The notes under the pieces were generated by a model, which worked only from the letters and a program-made list of their open reading frames with translations, searched no databases and was not told where the DNA came from. The position numbers and the translations under genes are program-made. Positions 37,796-46,305 of a DNA stretch of 64,000 nt are shown here, one piece after another. The stretch is from Salinisphaera sp. Q1T1-3 (lineage in GTDB: Bacteria; Pseudomonadota; Gammaproteobacteria; Nevskiales; Salinisphaeraceae): positions 1-64,000 of the forward strand of contig NZ_QZWD01000011.1 of assembly GCF_003602005.1 (NCBI RefSeq), read 5' to 3'. Position 1 is the stretch's first letter; each line of letters opens with the position of its first letter.

Positions 37796-37913
37796 GGCGT
37801 CGTACCGATCGCTATCGCCGCGCCGGATGGCGGCCGCGCCCCTTTCGTGCCCGTATTTCGCTGTGCGTACCTCACAGAATGGCATCACCGCCCTGCGTCG
37901 AACGACGACGCGG

Positions 37914-38333
37914 CTAGGCTCGCATGTGGCGATATCGGAGCACGGCGAAGACGCCCAGCATGGCCATGACGGCCAGCCCCCATAAGCCTAGCGCACTGGG
38001 CGGCGCGACCCATTCGCCCAGAGACAGCACAAGCCAGGCGGGGTAGACCGTGATCACGAGTGCGCCGCCGATAGCGACCGCGACGCGATCCAGATGTTGT
38101 TCGTGTTCGTCGGTTCGCGCATGTGCAAAGAAGCAGAGCGCTGCAAGCAGCAAGACGCCGGCACCTAGACCGAGCGTCAACGACGGCGTGATGCCACCGA
38201 CCATTCCGACACCGCCGAAATAGCCTGTCAGAAAGCCGATGGCGGCTATCGACCCGATGAGAATCCAGGTGTTCCGTGTCTTGCGTCGGTATGTCGTCGG
38301 ACTGTTTTCCGATGGCGTCTGCATGCTCGTCAC
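37914..38333 (-). CDS. four-helix membrane protein coupled to an XRE regulator
   Basis: The 139-residue protein has about four membrane helices (about residues 23-45, 50-70, 85-105 and 113-133) with a short cytoplasmic N-terminus. No enzyme motif is visible. Its start overlaps the stop of the upstream XRE regulator by four bases (ATGA). Small membrane proteins paired with a short XRE repressor are widespread and often of unknown role; the regulator may sense the state of the membrane protein. Confidence 0.7.
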   Translation of the reverse strand: MTSMQTPSENSPTTYRRKTRNTWILIGSIAAIGFLTGYFGGVGMVGGITPSLTLGLGAGVLLLAALCFFAHARTDEHEQHLDRVAVAIGGALVITVYPAWLVLSLGEWVAPPSALGLWGLAVMAMLGVFAVLRYRHMRA

Positions 38334-38560
38334 TCCTGTATGTCAACGTCCGGTGCACCGTCGGCCGGCGCACCGAAGATCGTCTCGATCGGTCGCTTGA
38401 ACAGCGCACCGATCCGAAATGCCAACGACAACGACGGATCATATTTGCCTGTTTCGATCGCATTGATCGCCTGTCGTGACACGTCCAGGCGCTCGGCCAG
38501 GGCAGCCTGACTCCAGCCCCGCTCGGCTCGTAACGCGCGTAGACAATTTTTCAAAAGCAT
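38330..38560 (-). CDS. XRE-family transcriptional regulator
   Basis: The 76-residue protein is a single Cro/CI-type helix-turn-helix: LRAERGWSQAALAERLDVSRQAINAIETGKYDPSLSLAFRIGALF (residues about 9-53), with the recognition helix at VSRQAINAIE. It is of the short YozG-like type. Two near-identical palindromes lie in its promoter (separate entry), strongly suggesting autoregulation. It forms an operon with the overlapping membrane protein. Confidence 0.88.
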   Translation of the reverse strand: MLLKNCLRALRAERGWSQAALAERLDVSRQAINAIETGKYDPSLSLAFRIGALFKRPIETIFGAPADGAPDVDIQE

Positions 38561-38570
38561 TATCGCCTTG

Positions 38571-38626
38571 TGTCAGGTTTACTTGACATTAAGCGCCATC
38601 AAACGCTGTGTCAACAAAACCTGACA
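38571..38626. promoter_or_regulatory. xre promoter with twin TGTCA-N8-TGACA operators
   Basis: Two 18-bp palindromes, TGTCAGGTTTACTTGACA (38571-38588) and TGTCAACAAAACCTGACA (38609-38626), are spaced 38 bp centre to centre and are themselves near-mirror copies. On the minus strand, TTGACA (38614-38609), a 17-bp spacer and TAATGT (38591-38586) form a good sigma70 promoter for xre. The distal operator covers the -35 box and the proximal one covers the -10 box and start site, so bound repressor would block transcription. The divergent LysE-family gene at 38732 may also be affected. Confidence 0.75.
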
Positions 38627-38731
38627 TTGCATTGGTTAAGGCTTAGACCGGGCGCGACGCACCCACCCCGGATTGGACGCACGCTGCAGGCCGCTTATAG
38701 TGGCGCGCGTTCTTTGGTCGCTTGCGACGTC

Positions 38732-39352
38732 ATGACTCTTGCAACCCTGTCCGTGTTCATCCCGACCTTCTTTCTCGTCTCGCTCACGCCGGGCCTGTGC
38801 ATGACGCTCGCGCTGTCGCTCGGCATGACCGTCGGCGTCCGCCGAACCGGCTGGATGATGATAGGCGAGATGCTCGGGGTCGGGCTGGTCGCCGTTCTAT
38901 CGGTGATCGGGGTAGCGACCGTGTTATTGCGCTATCCGATGCTGTTCACCGCATTCAAATGGGTGGGGGGTGCCTATCTCGTTTGGCTCGGCATCGGTAT
39001 GTGGCGCTCGCGCGGCAATCTGGCGATCCCCGAGATCGACGATGACGCGCCACCGCCGCCCCGTGGTCAGCTCGCCGGTCAGGGCTTCGTCACGGCGATC
39101 GCCAATCCAAAGGGCTGGGCGTTCTTCATTGCTCTGCTGCCGCCGTTTCTCGATTTCGATCGGGCGCTCGCGCCCCAGCTCGCATTACTGCTGTCGATGA
39201 TCCTGACCATGGAGCTGATCTGCATGACGCTCTATGCCACCGGCGGTTCGGCCGCCCGCGCCCTGCTGGAAAAACGCTCGAACGTGCGCGTGCTCAATCG
39301 TATTGCCGGCACACTGATCATCGGCGTCGGCATCTGGCTGGCGCTGGATTGA
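38732..39352 (+). CDS. LysE/RhtB-family amino-acid exporter
   Basis: The 206-residue membrane protein has six helices and the RhtB opening FIPTFFLVSLTPGLCMTLALSLGMTVG (residues about 8-34), plus GAYLVWLGIGMWRS and FVTAIANPKGWAFFIALLPPFL. It probably exports neutral amino acids or homoserine lactone-like compounds by proton exchange. It is distinct from the ArgO-type exporter at the left end. Divergent from the XRE gene. Confidence 0.88.
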   Translation: MTLATLSVFIPTFFLVSLTPGLCMTLALSLGMTVGVRRTGWMMIGEMLGVGLVAVLSVIGVATVLLRYPMLFTAFKWVGGAYLVWLGIGMWRSRGNLAIPEIDDDAPPPPRGQLAGQGFVTAIANPKGWAFFIALLPPFLDFDRALAPQLALLLSMILTMELICMTLYATGGSAARALLEKRSNVRVLNRIAGTLIIGVGIWLALD

Positions 39353-39413
39353 CGACCGACCCCATCCGGGGCGACGTACGCTCCGATGCGCGGTGGCCGG
39401 CTACGGGCTCGAT

Positions 39414-40301
39414 TCAGCCTGCTGCCCGCAGGTTGCGCCGCCGTCGCTGGGCCTCGTCGTATTTCAACGCCAGGAACTGCCTGGCATGGGCGGCCAACGG
39501 CGCGCTCTCGGTCCAGGTATCACGCCAGATGGCACAGGCACGCGAGAGTTTTTCATCGACCACGGCACTGGAAAAACTCTCGTAGACGACATCGCCGTCG
39601 TAGCCGATATCCAGCAGTGCATCGAAGATCCGGTCGAAATCGATCACGCCATCGCCGAGATAGCCGCGGTTGTTCTCGCCGACGTGGAAATAGCCGAGCC
39701 GGTCGCCGGCCATCCGGATCGCGCCTTCCGGATCGGTCTCCTCGATGTTCATGTGAAACGTGTCCAGGTGCAGCTTGACCGCGTCATCGCCCAGCGCGTC
39801 GAGGAACTTCAACCCCTGAGCCGTGGTGTTGAGCAGATTGGTCTCGAAGCGATTGACGATCTCCAGCACGAGGCTCACGCCGCACTCGCACCCGATGTCG
39901 GCGGCCTGGCCTACCGCCGCCAGACTGCGTTGCCACTGATCCGGGCTGGGCATGTGCGTGTATTTCTGGTGCGCCGAATAGATGATGCCGCCCAGCGAGG
40001 TCGCCCCGACGTCGCGGGCGGCTTTGATCGCGGTCTCCAGCTCGGCCCGACCGTGCGCGGCGACAGTCTCGTCTCCGCTCGAGACATCGGCATCGGGGGC
40101 CAGACCCATGGTCATGGTCACGCCCAGCCCCAGGTCGCTGGCCTTGTTCCCGAGCCGGTCTAGATCGAAGTCCGCGGCCCGCAGATTCGCCAGCTCGACC
40201 AGGGCATAGCCATGCTCGGCCGAGCGCTCGAGCGCCATTTCCAGCCCGTCCTGGCTTTGGCCGGCGGTCCAGACGAAAGAGTGAATGCCGAGTCGTCGCA
40301 T
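39414..40301 (-). CDS. sugar phosphate isomerase/epimerase (D-psicose 3-epimerase-like)
   Basis: The 295-residue TIM-barrel protein of the AP-endonuclease-2 superfamily begins RLGIHSFVWTAG. It carries metal and catalytic segments LVLEIVNRFETNLLNT (Glu), VKLHLDTFHMNIEE (Asp and His), GYFHVGENNRGYLG and VVYESFSS (Glu). These match the D-tagatose/D-psicose 3-epimerase family, with two Glu, Asp and His as manganese ligands. It is divergent from a sugar porter gene, suggesting joint use of a rare ketose or sugar alcohol. Confidence 0.85.
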   Translation of the reverse strand: MRRLGIHSFVWTAGQSQDGLEMALERSAEHGYALVELANLRAADFDLDRLGNKASDLGLGVTMTMGLAPDADVSSGDETVAAHGRAELETAIKAARDVGATSLGGIIYSAHQKYTHMPSPDQWQRSLAAVGQAADIGCECGVSLVLEIVNRFETNLLNTTAQGLKFLDALGDDAVKLHLDTFHMNIEETDPEGAIRMAGDRLGYFHVGENNRGYLGDGVIDFDRIFDALLDIGYDGDVVYESFSSAVVDEKLSRACAIWRDTWTESAPLAAHARQFLALKYDEAQRRRRNLRAAG

Positions 40302-40374
40302 ATCGATTCATGGGTTGACGGATGACCGGGCCAGCATAACCAGCATGGCACCGGCTGGGGCTACGACATAAGTC

Positions 40375-40397
40375 AAACAAAAAAAGAATATTTGTTT
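40375..40397. promoter_or_regulatory. AT-rich inverted repeat between sugar epimerase and sugar porter
   Basis: AAACAAA and TTTGTTT flank a 9-bp spacer inside a markedly AT-rich patch (about 40368-40415) of the 199-bp divergent region. It could be a shared operator, with promoters for both genes in the patch; no convincing -35/-10 pair stands out. Confidence 0.35.
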
Positions 40398-40500
40398 ATT
40401 TATGTTGTTTTAAGCCATGCCTTCCGACGAATGTCGGGTATCAAAACGGAATGACTGCCGACAATGTCTGTTTCATTGGCACCCAACACGACAGCGCGCC

Positions 40501-41868
40501 ATGTCGCCGATATTCCAGTGGTCTTTGTTCGTCGCCATTGCCGGTTTTCTGTTTGGTTTCGATACGGCCGTGATCTCGGGGGCCGACAAGCCCACACAGG
40601 CGCTCTGGGGCCTGAGTGATCTGATGCACGGCCTGCTGATCGTCTCCATGGCGCTCTGGGGCACGGTCATCGGTGCACTGGCCGGCAGCTGGCCGGCCGA
40701 CCGCTTCGGACGACGCAACATGCTGCTGGTGATCGGCATACTGTATTTCGTCTCCGCCGTTGGCTCGGCACTGGCACCGGATCCGACCTGGTTCTCCATC
40801 TTCCGTCTGATCGGCGGGCTCGGCGTCGGTATGTCGACGATCGTGGCCCCGGCCTATATCTCGGAGATCGCGCCGGCCTCGCGCCGCGGTGCGCTGGTCG
40901 CGCTATACCAGGCCAACGTGGTCCTGGGCATTTTCATCGCCTACGTCTCCAACGCACTGCTGAGCAATCTGCTGGATGCCGATGCCTGGCGCTGGATGGT
41001 CGGCGTGGAGGCGGTGCCGGCGCTTATCTTCACCCTGCTGGTGCTGACCGTGCCGCGCAGCCCGCGCTGGCTGATTCTCAAGGCCGGCCGACGCGAGGAG
41101 GCGGCGGCCATCCTGCGCCGGATCGACCCGCGCGGCGATATCAAGGCCAAGATCGCCGAAATCACCCAGGCTGACGAGTCCGACCAACAGCACCACAGCC
41201 GATTCTGGTCGGCGCGCTACCGGCCGTTGATCGTACTGGCCTTTCTCATGGCCTTCTTCAATCAGTTCACCGGCATCAACTTCGTGTTGTATTACGCGCC
41301 GCGTATTCTCGAGGCCGCTCAGCTCGGCGCCTCGGCCGCGTTGCTGTCGACCGCCGGCATCGGCCTGATCATGCTGCTGTTCACCCTGCTGGGTCTGTTC
41401 CTGATCGATCGCGTCGGGCGACGCCCGTTGATGTATATCGGCTCGATCGGGTATCTGATCTCACTGGCCGGCATCTCGCACGCGTTCTTCACGAACAATC
41501 TCGGCGGGCTTTTCGTGCCCGTACTGTTGTGTCTGTTCGTGGCCGCTCACGGCATCAGCCAGGGCACGGTGATCTGGGTGTTCATCTCCGAGATTTTCCC
41601 CAACCGCGAGCGCGCCCGCGGTCAGTCGATCGGCAGTGTGACCCACTGGGGCTTCGCCGCGCTGATCACCCTGGTGGCCCCCTGGGTGTTGTCGGCCTTC
41701 AACGGCGGCCCCCTGTTCGCCTTCTTTGCCGCCATGATGATCCTGCAGGTGCTGTTCGTGGCGTTCCTGATGCCCGAGACCAAGGGCGTTTCGCTGGAAG
41801 CGCTTCAGGCTCGATTGATGGGCCAACGCGGCGGCCGAGACAAGGGTGCCGGCGCCATGGATGCCTGA
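40501..41868 (+). CDS. sugar porter family MFS transporter
   Basis: The 455-residue protein has twelve membrane helices. It shows sugar-porter motifs: FGFDTAVISGA (helix 1), PADRFGRRNMLL (loop 2-3), an R-x-GG-LGVGM helix 4, VPRSPRWLILKAGRREEAAAILR (PESPRWL-type, about 200-222), QFTGINFVLYYAPRI and DRVGRRPL. The end PETKGVSLEALQARL is the standard family close. It imports a hexose or polyol with protons. Divergent from an epimerase gene. The start was chosen at the ATG just before helix 1. Confidence 0.92.
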   Translation: MSPIFQWSLFVAIAGFLFGFDTAVISGADKPTQALWGLSDLMHGLLIVSMALWGTVIGALAGSWPADRFGRRNMLLVIGILYFVSAVGSALAPDPTWFSIFRLIGGLGVGMSTIVAPAYISEIAPASRRGALVALYQANVVLGIFIAYVSNALLSNLLDADAWRWMVGVEAVPALIFTLLVLTVPRSPRWLILKAGRREEAAAILRRIDPRGDIKAKIAEITQADESDQQHHSRFWSARYRPLIVLAFLMAFFNQFTGINFVLYYAPRILEAAQLGASAALLSTAGIGLIMLLFTLLGLFLIDRVGRRPLMYIGSIGYLISLAGISHAFFTNNLGGLFVPVLLCLFVAAHGISQGTVIWVFISEIFPNRERARGQSIGSVTHWGFAALITLVAPWVLSAFNGGPLFAFFAAMMILQVLFVAFLMPETKGVSLEALQARLMGQRGGRDKGAGAMDA

Positions 41869-41893
41869 CGAGCGGCGTGTGTTGATGTCGGGA

Positions 41894-42895
41894 TCAGGAC
41901 GCGTCGTGCGATGATGGACGCGCCTGATCAGGCGTATCAGCGTTCGGGGAATCGCGGCGTACGCGCTCCAGACCCTGGCACAGGCGCGTCGTGGCCTCGG
42001 CCATCCGCACGGTCGGCCGACTCATCGCGCCGCGGGGCACGGTCACGAAATGATCGCGGGCCACGGCATCCAGCGTCGGCCATTGCTGCCAGGCGCGTTG
42101 CCAGCTTTTATCGTCGTCCGCCGGCTGGGCGGAGACGATCGCATCGGGATTGCGTGCAATCAGCGATTCAATACCGATATGGGGCGCCGCGGTTGGTGCG
42201 TCTTCATAAATATTCGCCCCACCACACAGACGGATCGCCGCCCCGATCATGCTGGACCCGCTGATGGTGATCAGCGGGTCCATGGCCACCTCATAGAATA
42301 CGGAGACCGGCCGCTGCTTGCCGTAACGGGATCGCAACGCATGCATCCGGTTCGTGAACGTCGTGGCCGCAGTCTCGGCGGTCGCCTCCGTACCGCCGAG
42401 CCGACCAAGATCGCGGATCGTGCGGGCGATACCGGCGAAATCGGTCGGATCATCGACATAGACGGCGATACCGAGCCCGCGTAACCGGCGTACGACATCG
42501 GCCGTATCGGACTGCGCCCAGGCCACCACCAGATCGGGCCGCCGGGCGACGATCGCTTCCAGGCTTACCGACCGATACCCGCCGACGCGCGGTATCCTTT
42601 GCGCAGCCGCCGGATAGTCGCTATAACGCACCGCGCCGACGAGCCGATCGCCCAGCCCGGCTGTGAACAAGTTTTCCACAAGATGCGGCGTCAACGCGAC
42701 GATGCGCTCGGCCGGACGCGCCAGCGTCACGCGATGTCCGGTGAAATCGGTCGCTGAAACCGCGGCCTGGGCGGCTGAAGCCGCCACGAGCGCGCCCCAG
42801 GCGACCAGCCCGATCGTTGCCAATCGCACCCAACGGCGATGTAGAACAACTCTGTGCATAAGTTGGATTGCCTGTGGAAAACCCGGGCGCGTCAT
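41894..42895 (-). CDS. btuF: cobalamin ABC transporter substrate-binding protein
   Basis: The 333-residue precursor has a signal peptide (hydrophobic core about 25-40, cleavage near AAQAA) and a class III binding-protein fold. It has RIVALTPHLVENLFTAGLGDRLVGAV (BtuF-type first lobe), GGYRSVSLEAIVARRPDLVVAW, and GGANIYED near residue 220. It delivers vitamin B12 or cobinamide from periplasm to BtuCD. The start overlaps the cobD stop by one base (TGATG). It is the last gene of the cobalamin block although btuC and btuD lie 6 kb upstream in the same cluster. Confidence 0.9.
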   Translation of the reverse strand: MTRPGFPQAIQLMHRVVLHRRWVRLATIGLVAWGALVAASAAQAAVSATDFTGHRVTLARPAERIVALTPHLVENLFTAGLGDRLVGAVRYSDYPAAAQRIPRVGGYRSVSLEAIVARRPDLVVAWAQSDTADVVRRLRGLGIAVYVDDPTDFAGIARTIRDLGRLGGTEATAETAATTFTNRMHALRSRYGKQRPVSVFYEVAMDPLITISGSSMIGAAIRLCGGANIYEDAPTAAPHIGIESLIARNPDAIVSAQPADDDKSWQRAWQQWPTLDAVARDHFVTVPRGAMSRPTVRMAEATTRLCQGLERVRRDSPNADTPDQARPSSHDAS

Positions 42896-43902
42896 CAGGA
42901 CGCCGGGGCCTCATCCGCGGCCGCAGCCAGTGCCGTGGCCAACCGCGAGGCCTGGTCGTCCGGTGCCAGACCGAAACGCAACCAGTGCCCATCGTCTCCG
43001 AGACGCGTGAGAATCGCGCGCCGTGCCAACGCCTCATGCCAGGCCGCTGCCGGGCCGGGCGCATCGAAGAACACGCTCACGAACAGCCCGCCGGAGACAA
43101 TACCGGCCGCCGAACCGAACGTCGCCCGCAGTCGCGAGACGAGCGCGTCTTCGGCGCGGGCGATTCGATGGCGTTGCATGGACTGCCACTGCCCATCGGC
43201 CAATGCCCGTACGCCGATCCAGCGGGCCGGATGCGACACGCCCCAGGGGCGGATGTCCGCGGCCAGCGGCGACAGCGTCGCCGCTGCGGCACTGACGAAA
43301 CCGAGTCGCAGGCCGGCCAGGCCGAAGAACTTGCCGACCGAGCGCAGCACGATCGCTGTCTCCGGGAACGATGGCCGCACGTTGCGGCAGCCGGCAAAGG
43401 CCGCATCCACGATCAGGCGCTGCGGACCCAGCGCCTCGGCAATGACCGCGAGCCGATCCGCGGGTGGCCATTCACCGGTCGGGTTGTTGGGGGCGATCAC
43501 CACCGCGTGATCGAGCCCGGACACCATCCCGGCCAACGCGGCCGTGTCGTCGTAATGACAGACCCTGTGACCGGCCGCCGCCCAGGCAGCCGCATGTTCG
43601 GTATAGCCGGTACGCGGCACGGCCACGCAGCCCGGCGGGACCTGGCGCGGCAGGGCCCGAATCGCATACTGGCTGCCCGGTACCGCCAGCAGATCGGATC
43701 GGGGCACGTCGTAACAGGCCGCAGCCGCTGCCTCCAGGCCATCGTCGGGCTCGGGCAGACGCGCCCAGACCTCGCCCGGCACCTCCGGCACCGGCCAGGA
43801 CCACGGTGCGATGCCGGTCGACAGGTCCAGCCAGGCAGCCGGCGCGAGGCCCCAGCGCCGTGCCGCCGCGCTGAGACAACCACCGTGACGGGCTTCGCTC
43901 AT
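42895..43902 (-). CDS. cobD: L-threonine-O-3-phosphate decarboxylase
   Basis: The 335-residue PLP enzyme of aminotransferase fold I starts with RHGGCLSAAARRWG, the CobD/CobC N-terminal motif. It carries the PLP-binding lysine in RSVGKFFGLAGLRLGF (about residues 188-203) and PNNPTGEW (about 138-145). It makes (R)-1-aminopropanol phosphate, the linker between the corrin ring and the nucleotide loop. It overlaps cbiB upstream by four bases. In the Pseudomonas naming scheme this gene is called cobC. Confidence 0.92.
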   Translation of the reverse strand: MSEARHGGCLSAAARRWGLAPAAWLDLSTGIAPWSWPVPEVPGEVWARLPEPDDGLEAAAAACYDVPRSDLLAVPGSQYAIRALPRQVPPGCVAVPRTGYTEHAAAWAAAGHRVCHYDDTAALAGMVSGLDHAVVIAPNNPTGEWPPADRLAVIAEALGPQRLIVDAAFAGCRNVRPSFPETAIVLRSVGKFFGLAGLRLGFVSAAAATLSPLAADIRPWGVSHPARWIGVRALADGQWQSMQRHRIARAEDALVSRLRATFGSAAGIVSGGLFVSVFFDAPGPAAAWHEALARRAILTRLGDDGHWLRFGLAPDDQASRLATALAAAADEAPAS

Positions 43903-44822
43903 GCCAGCCCCAGCAGCAGCACGACGGCAACAAGCCCGGCCACGGCCCGATCGACCAGACTCAGGGCGCGCTCGATATCGGCGGGCGTCGGCGGCTGCCC
44001 CCGGCCGAGCGTCGGCCGATCCCGCCAGGCGCCGTGATAGATCGCCGGCCCCCCCAGACGCACGCCAAGTGCCCCGGCGCCGGCGGCCATGACCGGCCCC
44101 GCGTTCGGGCTATCACAGGCCCGTGCCTGACGATGCCAGCACGCCAGTGCCGCGCGCCCGTCGCCGAATACCGCGAACGCCAGCGCGGTCACGCGCGCCG
44201 GCAGCCAGTTCAGCAGATCGTCGAGGCGTGCCGCCACGCGACCGAAACGCCCGAACCGCGCGGTGCGATAACCCCACATCGCATCGAGCGTATTGACCAG
44301 CCGATGGCCCACCACGGCCGCCGCCGCACCGGCCGGCCCGGCCAGCCCGCCGCCGAGTGCGGCCCAGACAAGCGGCGCGGTCACGGCATCACTGCTGTTT
44401 TCCAGCACCGATTCGAGCGTCGCACGGCAGACGCCGTCGGCGTCCATCGCCTCGGTCTCGCGCGAGACAAGTGCTGCTACCCGGCGACGCGCGCCGGCCA
44501 GATCGCCCGCATCCAGCGCTGTCGCCACCGGCCGGGCGTGCGCGGCCAGACTGCGTCGACCGATCGAGAGCCAGACCAGCACGGCGACCACGAACCAGGC
44601 CAGCGGCAACGGCAACACGGCCGCCATCCATGCCGCGACTATGACCGGCGGTACAACGAGTGCGGCCAGCGCCCCGCCGCCGGTGGCCACGCGATCGGCG
44701 TGCCAGTGGCGTTCCCAGCGTTCGGCGCACTGGCCGAAGAACACCAGCGGATGCGCCCGGCGCGGCTCACCGAGCAATGCATCGGTGATCAGCCCGGCGA
44801 GTATGGCCAGACTCAGGCCCAT
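43899..44822 (-). CDS. cbiB: adenosylcobinamide-phosphate synthase
   Basis: The 307-residue membrane protein starts MGLSLAILAGLITDALLGEPRRAHPLVFFG, the typical CbiB opening (D..LGEP...HP). It includes SRETEAMDADGVCRATLESVLENSSDAVTAPLVWAALGG, and then NTLDAMWGYR and RLDDLLNWLPAR. It joins aminopropanol phosphate to adenosylcobyric acid at the membrane. The ATG at 44822 overlaps the cobS stop by ten bases. Confidence 0.94.
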   Translation of the reverse strand: MGLSLAILAGLITDALLGEPRRAHPLVFFGQCAERWERHWHADRVATGGGALAALVVPPVIVAAWMAAVLPLPLAWFVVAVLVWLSIGRRSLAAHARPVATALDAGDLAGARRRVAALVSRETEAMDADGVCRATLESVLENSSDAVTAPLVWAALGGGLAGPAGAAAAVVGHRLVNTLDAMWGYRTARFGRFGRVAARLDDLLNWLPARVTALAFAVFGDGRAALACWHRQARACDSPNAGPVMAAGAGALGVRLGGPAIYHGAWRDRPTLGRGQPPTPADIERALSLVDRAVAGLVAVVLLLGLA

Positions 44823-45586
44823 CCGCTGCCCCAGGCCAGCGCGACCAGCAGCCCCGCCTCGACGATCTCGATCAGGGCCCCGGCCACGTCGCCGGTATAG
44901 CCGCCGATCCGGGCCTGCCAGAAACCACGCCAGAGCCAGACCGTCAGCCCGCTCAGACACGCAAGCAACAGGGCCGTCCACAGACCGAGCAGCAGCATAC
45001 CGAGTAACAGACTGATCGCGATCGCCCCCCAGATGCGCGGCGCCGAGCGCCAGGCGGCCTGGTCCCGGGCGATACCGTCGCGACGCCGATAGGCCGTGCT
45101 CGTCATCAAGGCGGCGGCCGCAGCCCGCGCGAATAACGGCACACAGAACCAGCTACCCACCGCGGCACCCGCCGGCGCCGAGACAAGCGCGACGAGTCCG
45201 GCATATTTGGTCAGCAGTATCGTCACGAGCCCGATCACCGCCATGGGCCCGGCCGTCGGCTCGGCCATCACCGCCAGCGTCCGATCGCGATTGCGATGCC
45301 CGGCCAATGCACCGTCGGTGGCATCGGCCAGCCCGTCCAGATGCAGTCCGCCGGTCAGCCCGATCCAGGCGATGAGCAACAGGGCGCCGGCCACCGAGGC
45401 CGGTGCCGTGGCCGTCAACGCCGCCACCAGCGCCAGCAACAGCCCGATGATGCCACCAACCGCCGGGTACCAGGCGACCGAGCGCCCGACGTCACGCGCG
45501 GACACATCGGGCCCGAGCGCGCGGCCGACCGGCAGTGTGGTCAGCAGTACGAGCGCCAGCAGCAGTGGCGTTATGCGACCGCGCAC
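44813..45586 (-). CDS. cobS: adenosylcobinamide-GDP ribazoletransferase (cobalamin synthase)
   Basis: Read from a GTG at 45586, two bases after the cobC stop, the 257-residue integral membrane protein has about seven helices. It carries the CobS motif WIGLTGGLHLDGLADATDGAL (about residues 74-94) with acidic residues for magnesium, then GPMAVIGLVTILLTKYAGL and RIGGYTGDVAGALIEIVEAG near the C-terminus. It joins the nucleotide loop to adenosylcobinamide-GDP. Confidence 0.93.
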   Translation of the reverse strand: MRGRITPLLLALVLLTTLPVGRALGPDVSARDVGRSVAWYPAVGGIIGLLLALVAALTATAPASVAGALLLIAWIGLTGGLHLDGLADATDGALAGHRNRDRTLAVMAEPTAGPMAVIGLVTILLTKYAGLVALVSAPAGAAVGSWFCVPLFARAAAAALMTSTAYRRRDGIARDQAAWRSAPRIWGAIAISLLLGMLLLGLWTALLLACLSGLTVWLWRGFWQARIGGYTGDVAGALIEIVEAGLLVALAWGSGWA

Positions 45587-45588
45587 GG

Positions 45589-46212
45589 CTACTCGGCGTT
45601 GTCGAGGTTGTAGCCCATCAGGCGTGCCATGCTGCCGCTCGGCGAATGGGTCACATCGATGCGCGACCGGCAACCGTAGGGCATGCCGAAACGGTTGGTC
45701 GCGCCCAGCGGCAGATCCAGCACGTGCGAGACCAGATTGCGGATCACCCCGCCGTGGCACACCAACAGCACATGACGGCCCTCATGGGTCGCGACCAGAT
45801 CGGCCCAGGCCTCGGCCACACGCGCCCGGATATCGACCAGCTTTTCGGCGTTCGGCGGCTCGTGATTGCCCGGATCGACATACCAGGCCTGGGCCAGTTC
45901 CGGCTGGCTGTTCCAGACATCGGTAATCGGCACGCCTTCCCAGTCGCCGAAATTCATCTCGCGGAAACGCGGATCGACCACCACATCCAGACCGCGCGCC
46001 TCGGCCAGCCAATCGGCAAACGCCCGACAGCGTGTCAATGGCGAGGTCACGATCGTATCCCAGCCGGACAACGGCTCGGTCACGCGCTTGAGCCGCGCCC
46101 AGCCCGCATCCGACAAGGGCACATCGGTCGAGCCCCGGAAGATACTGCCGCCCTCGCACTCGGCGTGGCGCAATACATCCACTTGCGTGGTCGGCATATT
46201 GAATTCTGGCAT
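45589..46212 (-). CDS. cobC: alpha-ribazole phosphatase (histidine phosphatase)
   Basis: The 207-residue histidine phosphatase has the RHAE motif near residue 15 (VLRHAECEGGSIFRGSTDVPLS) and the second catalytic His in LLVCHGGVIRNLV. Asp/Glu acid residues lie in FREMNFGDWEG. It dephosphorylates cobalamin 5'-phosphate or alpha-ribazole phosphate. Start 46212 is preferred over an ATG 15 bp downstream because GAGAG lies eight bases upstream. Its position between cobT and cobS supports the role. Confidence 0.88.
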   Translation of the reverse strand: MPEFNMPTTQVDVLRHAECEGGSIFRGSTDVPLSDAGWARLKRVTEPLSGWDTIVTSPLTRCRAFADWLAEARGLDVVVDPRFREMNFGDWEGVPITDVWNSQPELAQAWYVDPGNHEPPNAEKLVDIRARVAEAWADLVATHEGRHVLLVCHGGVIRNLVSHVLDLPLGATNRFGMPYGCRSRIDVTHSPSGSMARLMGYNLDNAE

Positions 46213-46305
46213 TCGCGCATCTCTCGTCTTTCAGGTCGACATCGGGGCGCCGGGCACGGCGCCTGGTCTCGACGGATCACATCATCGTTGGCCGGCGGGC
46301 GGGCA

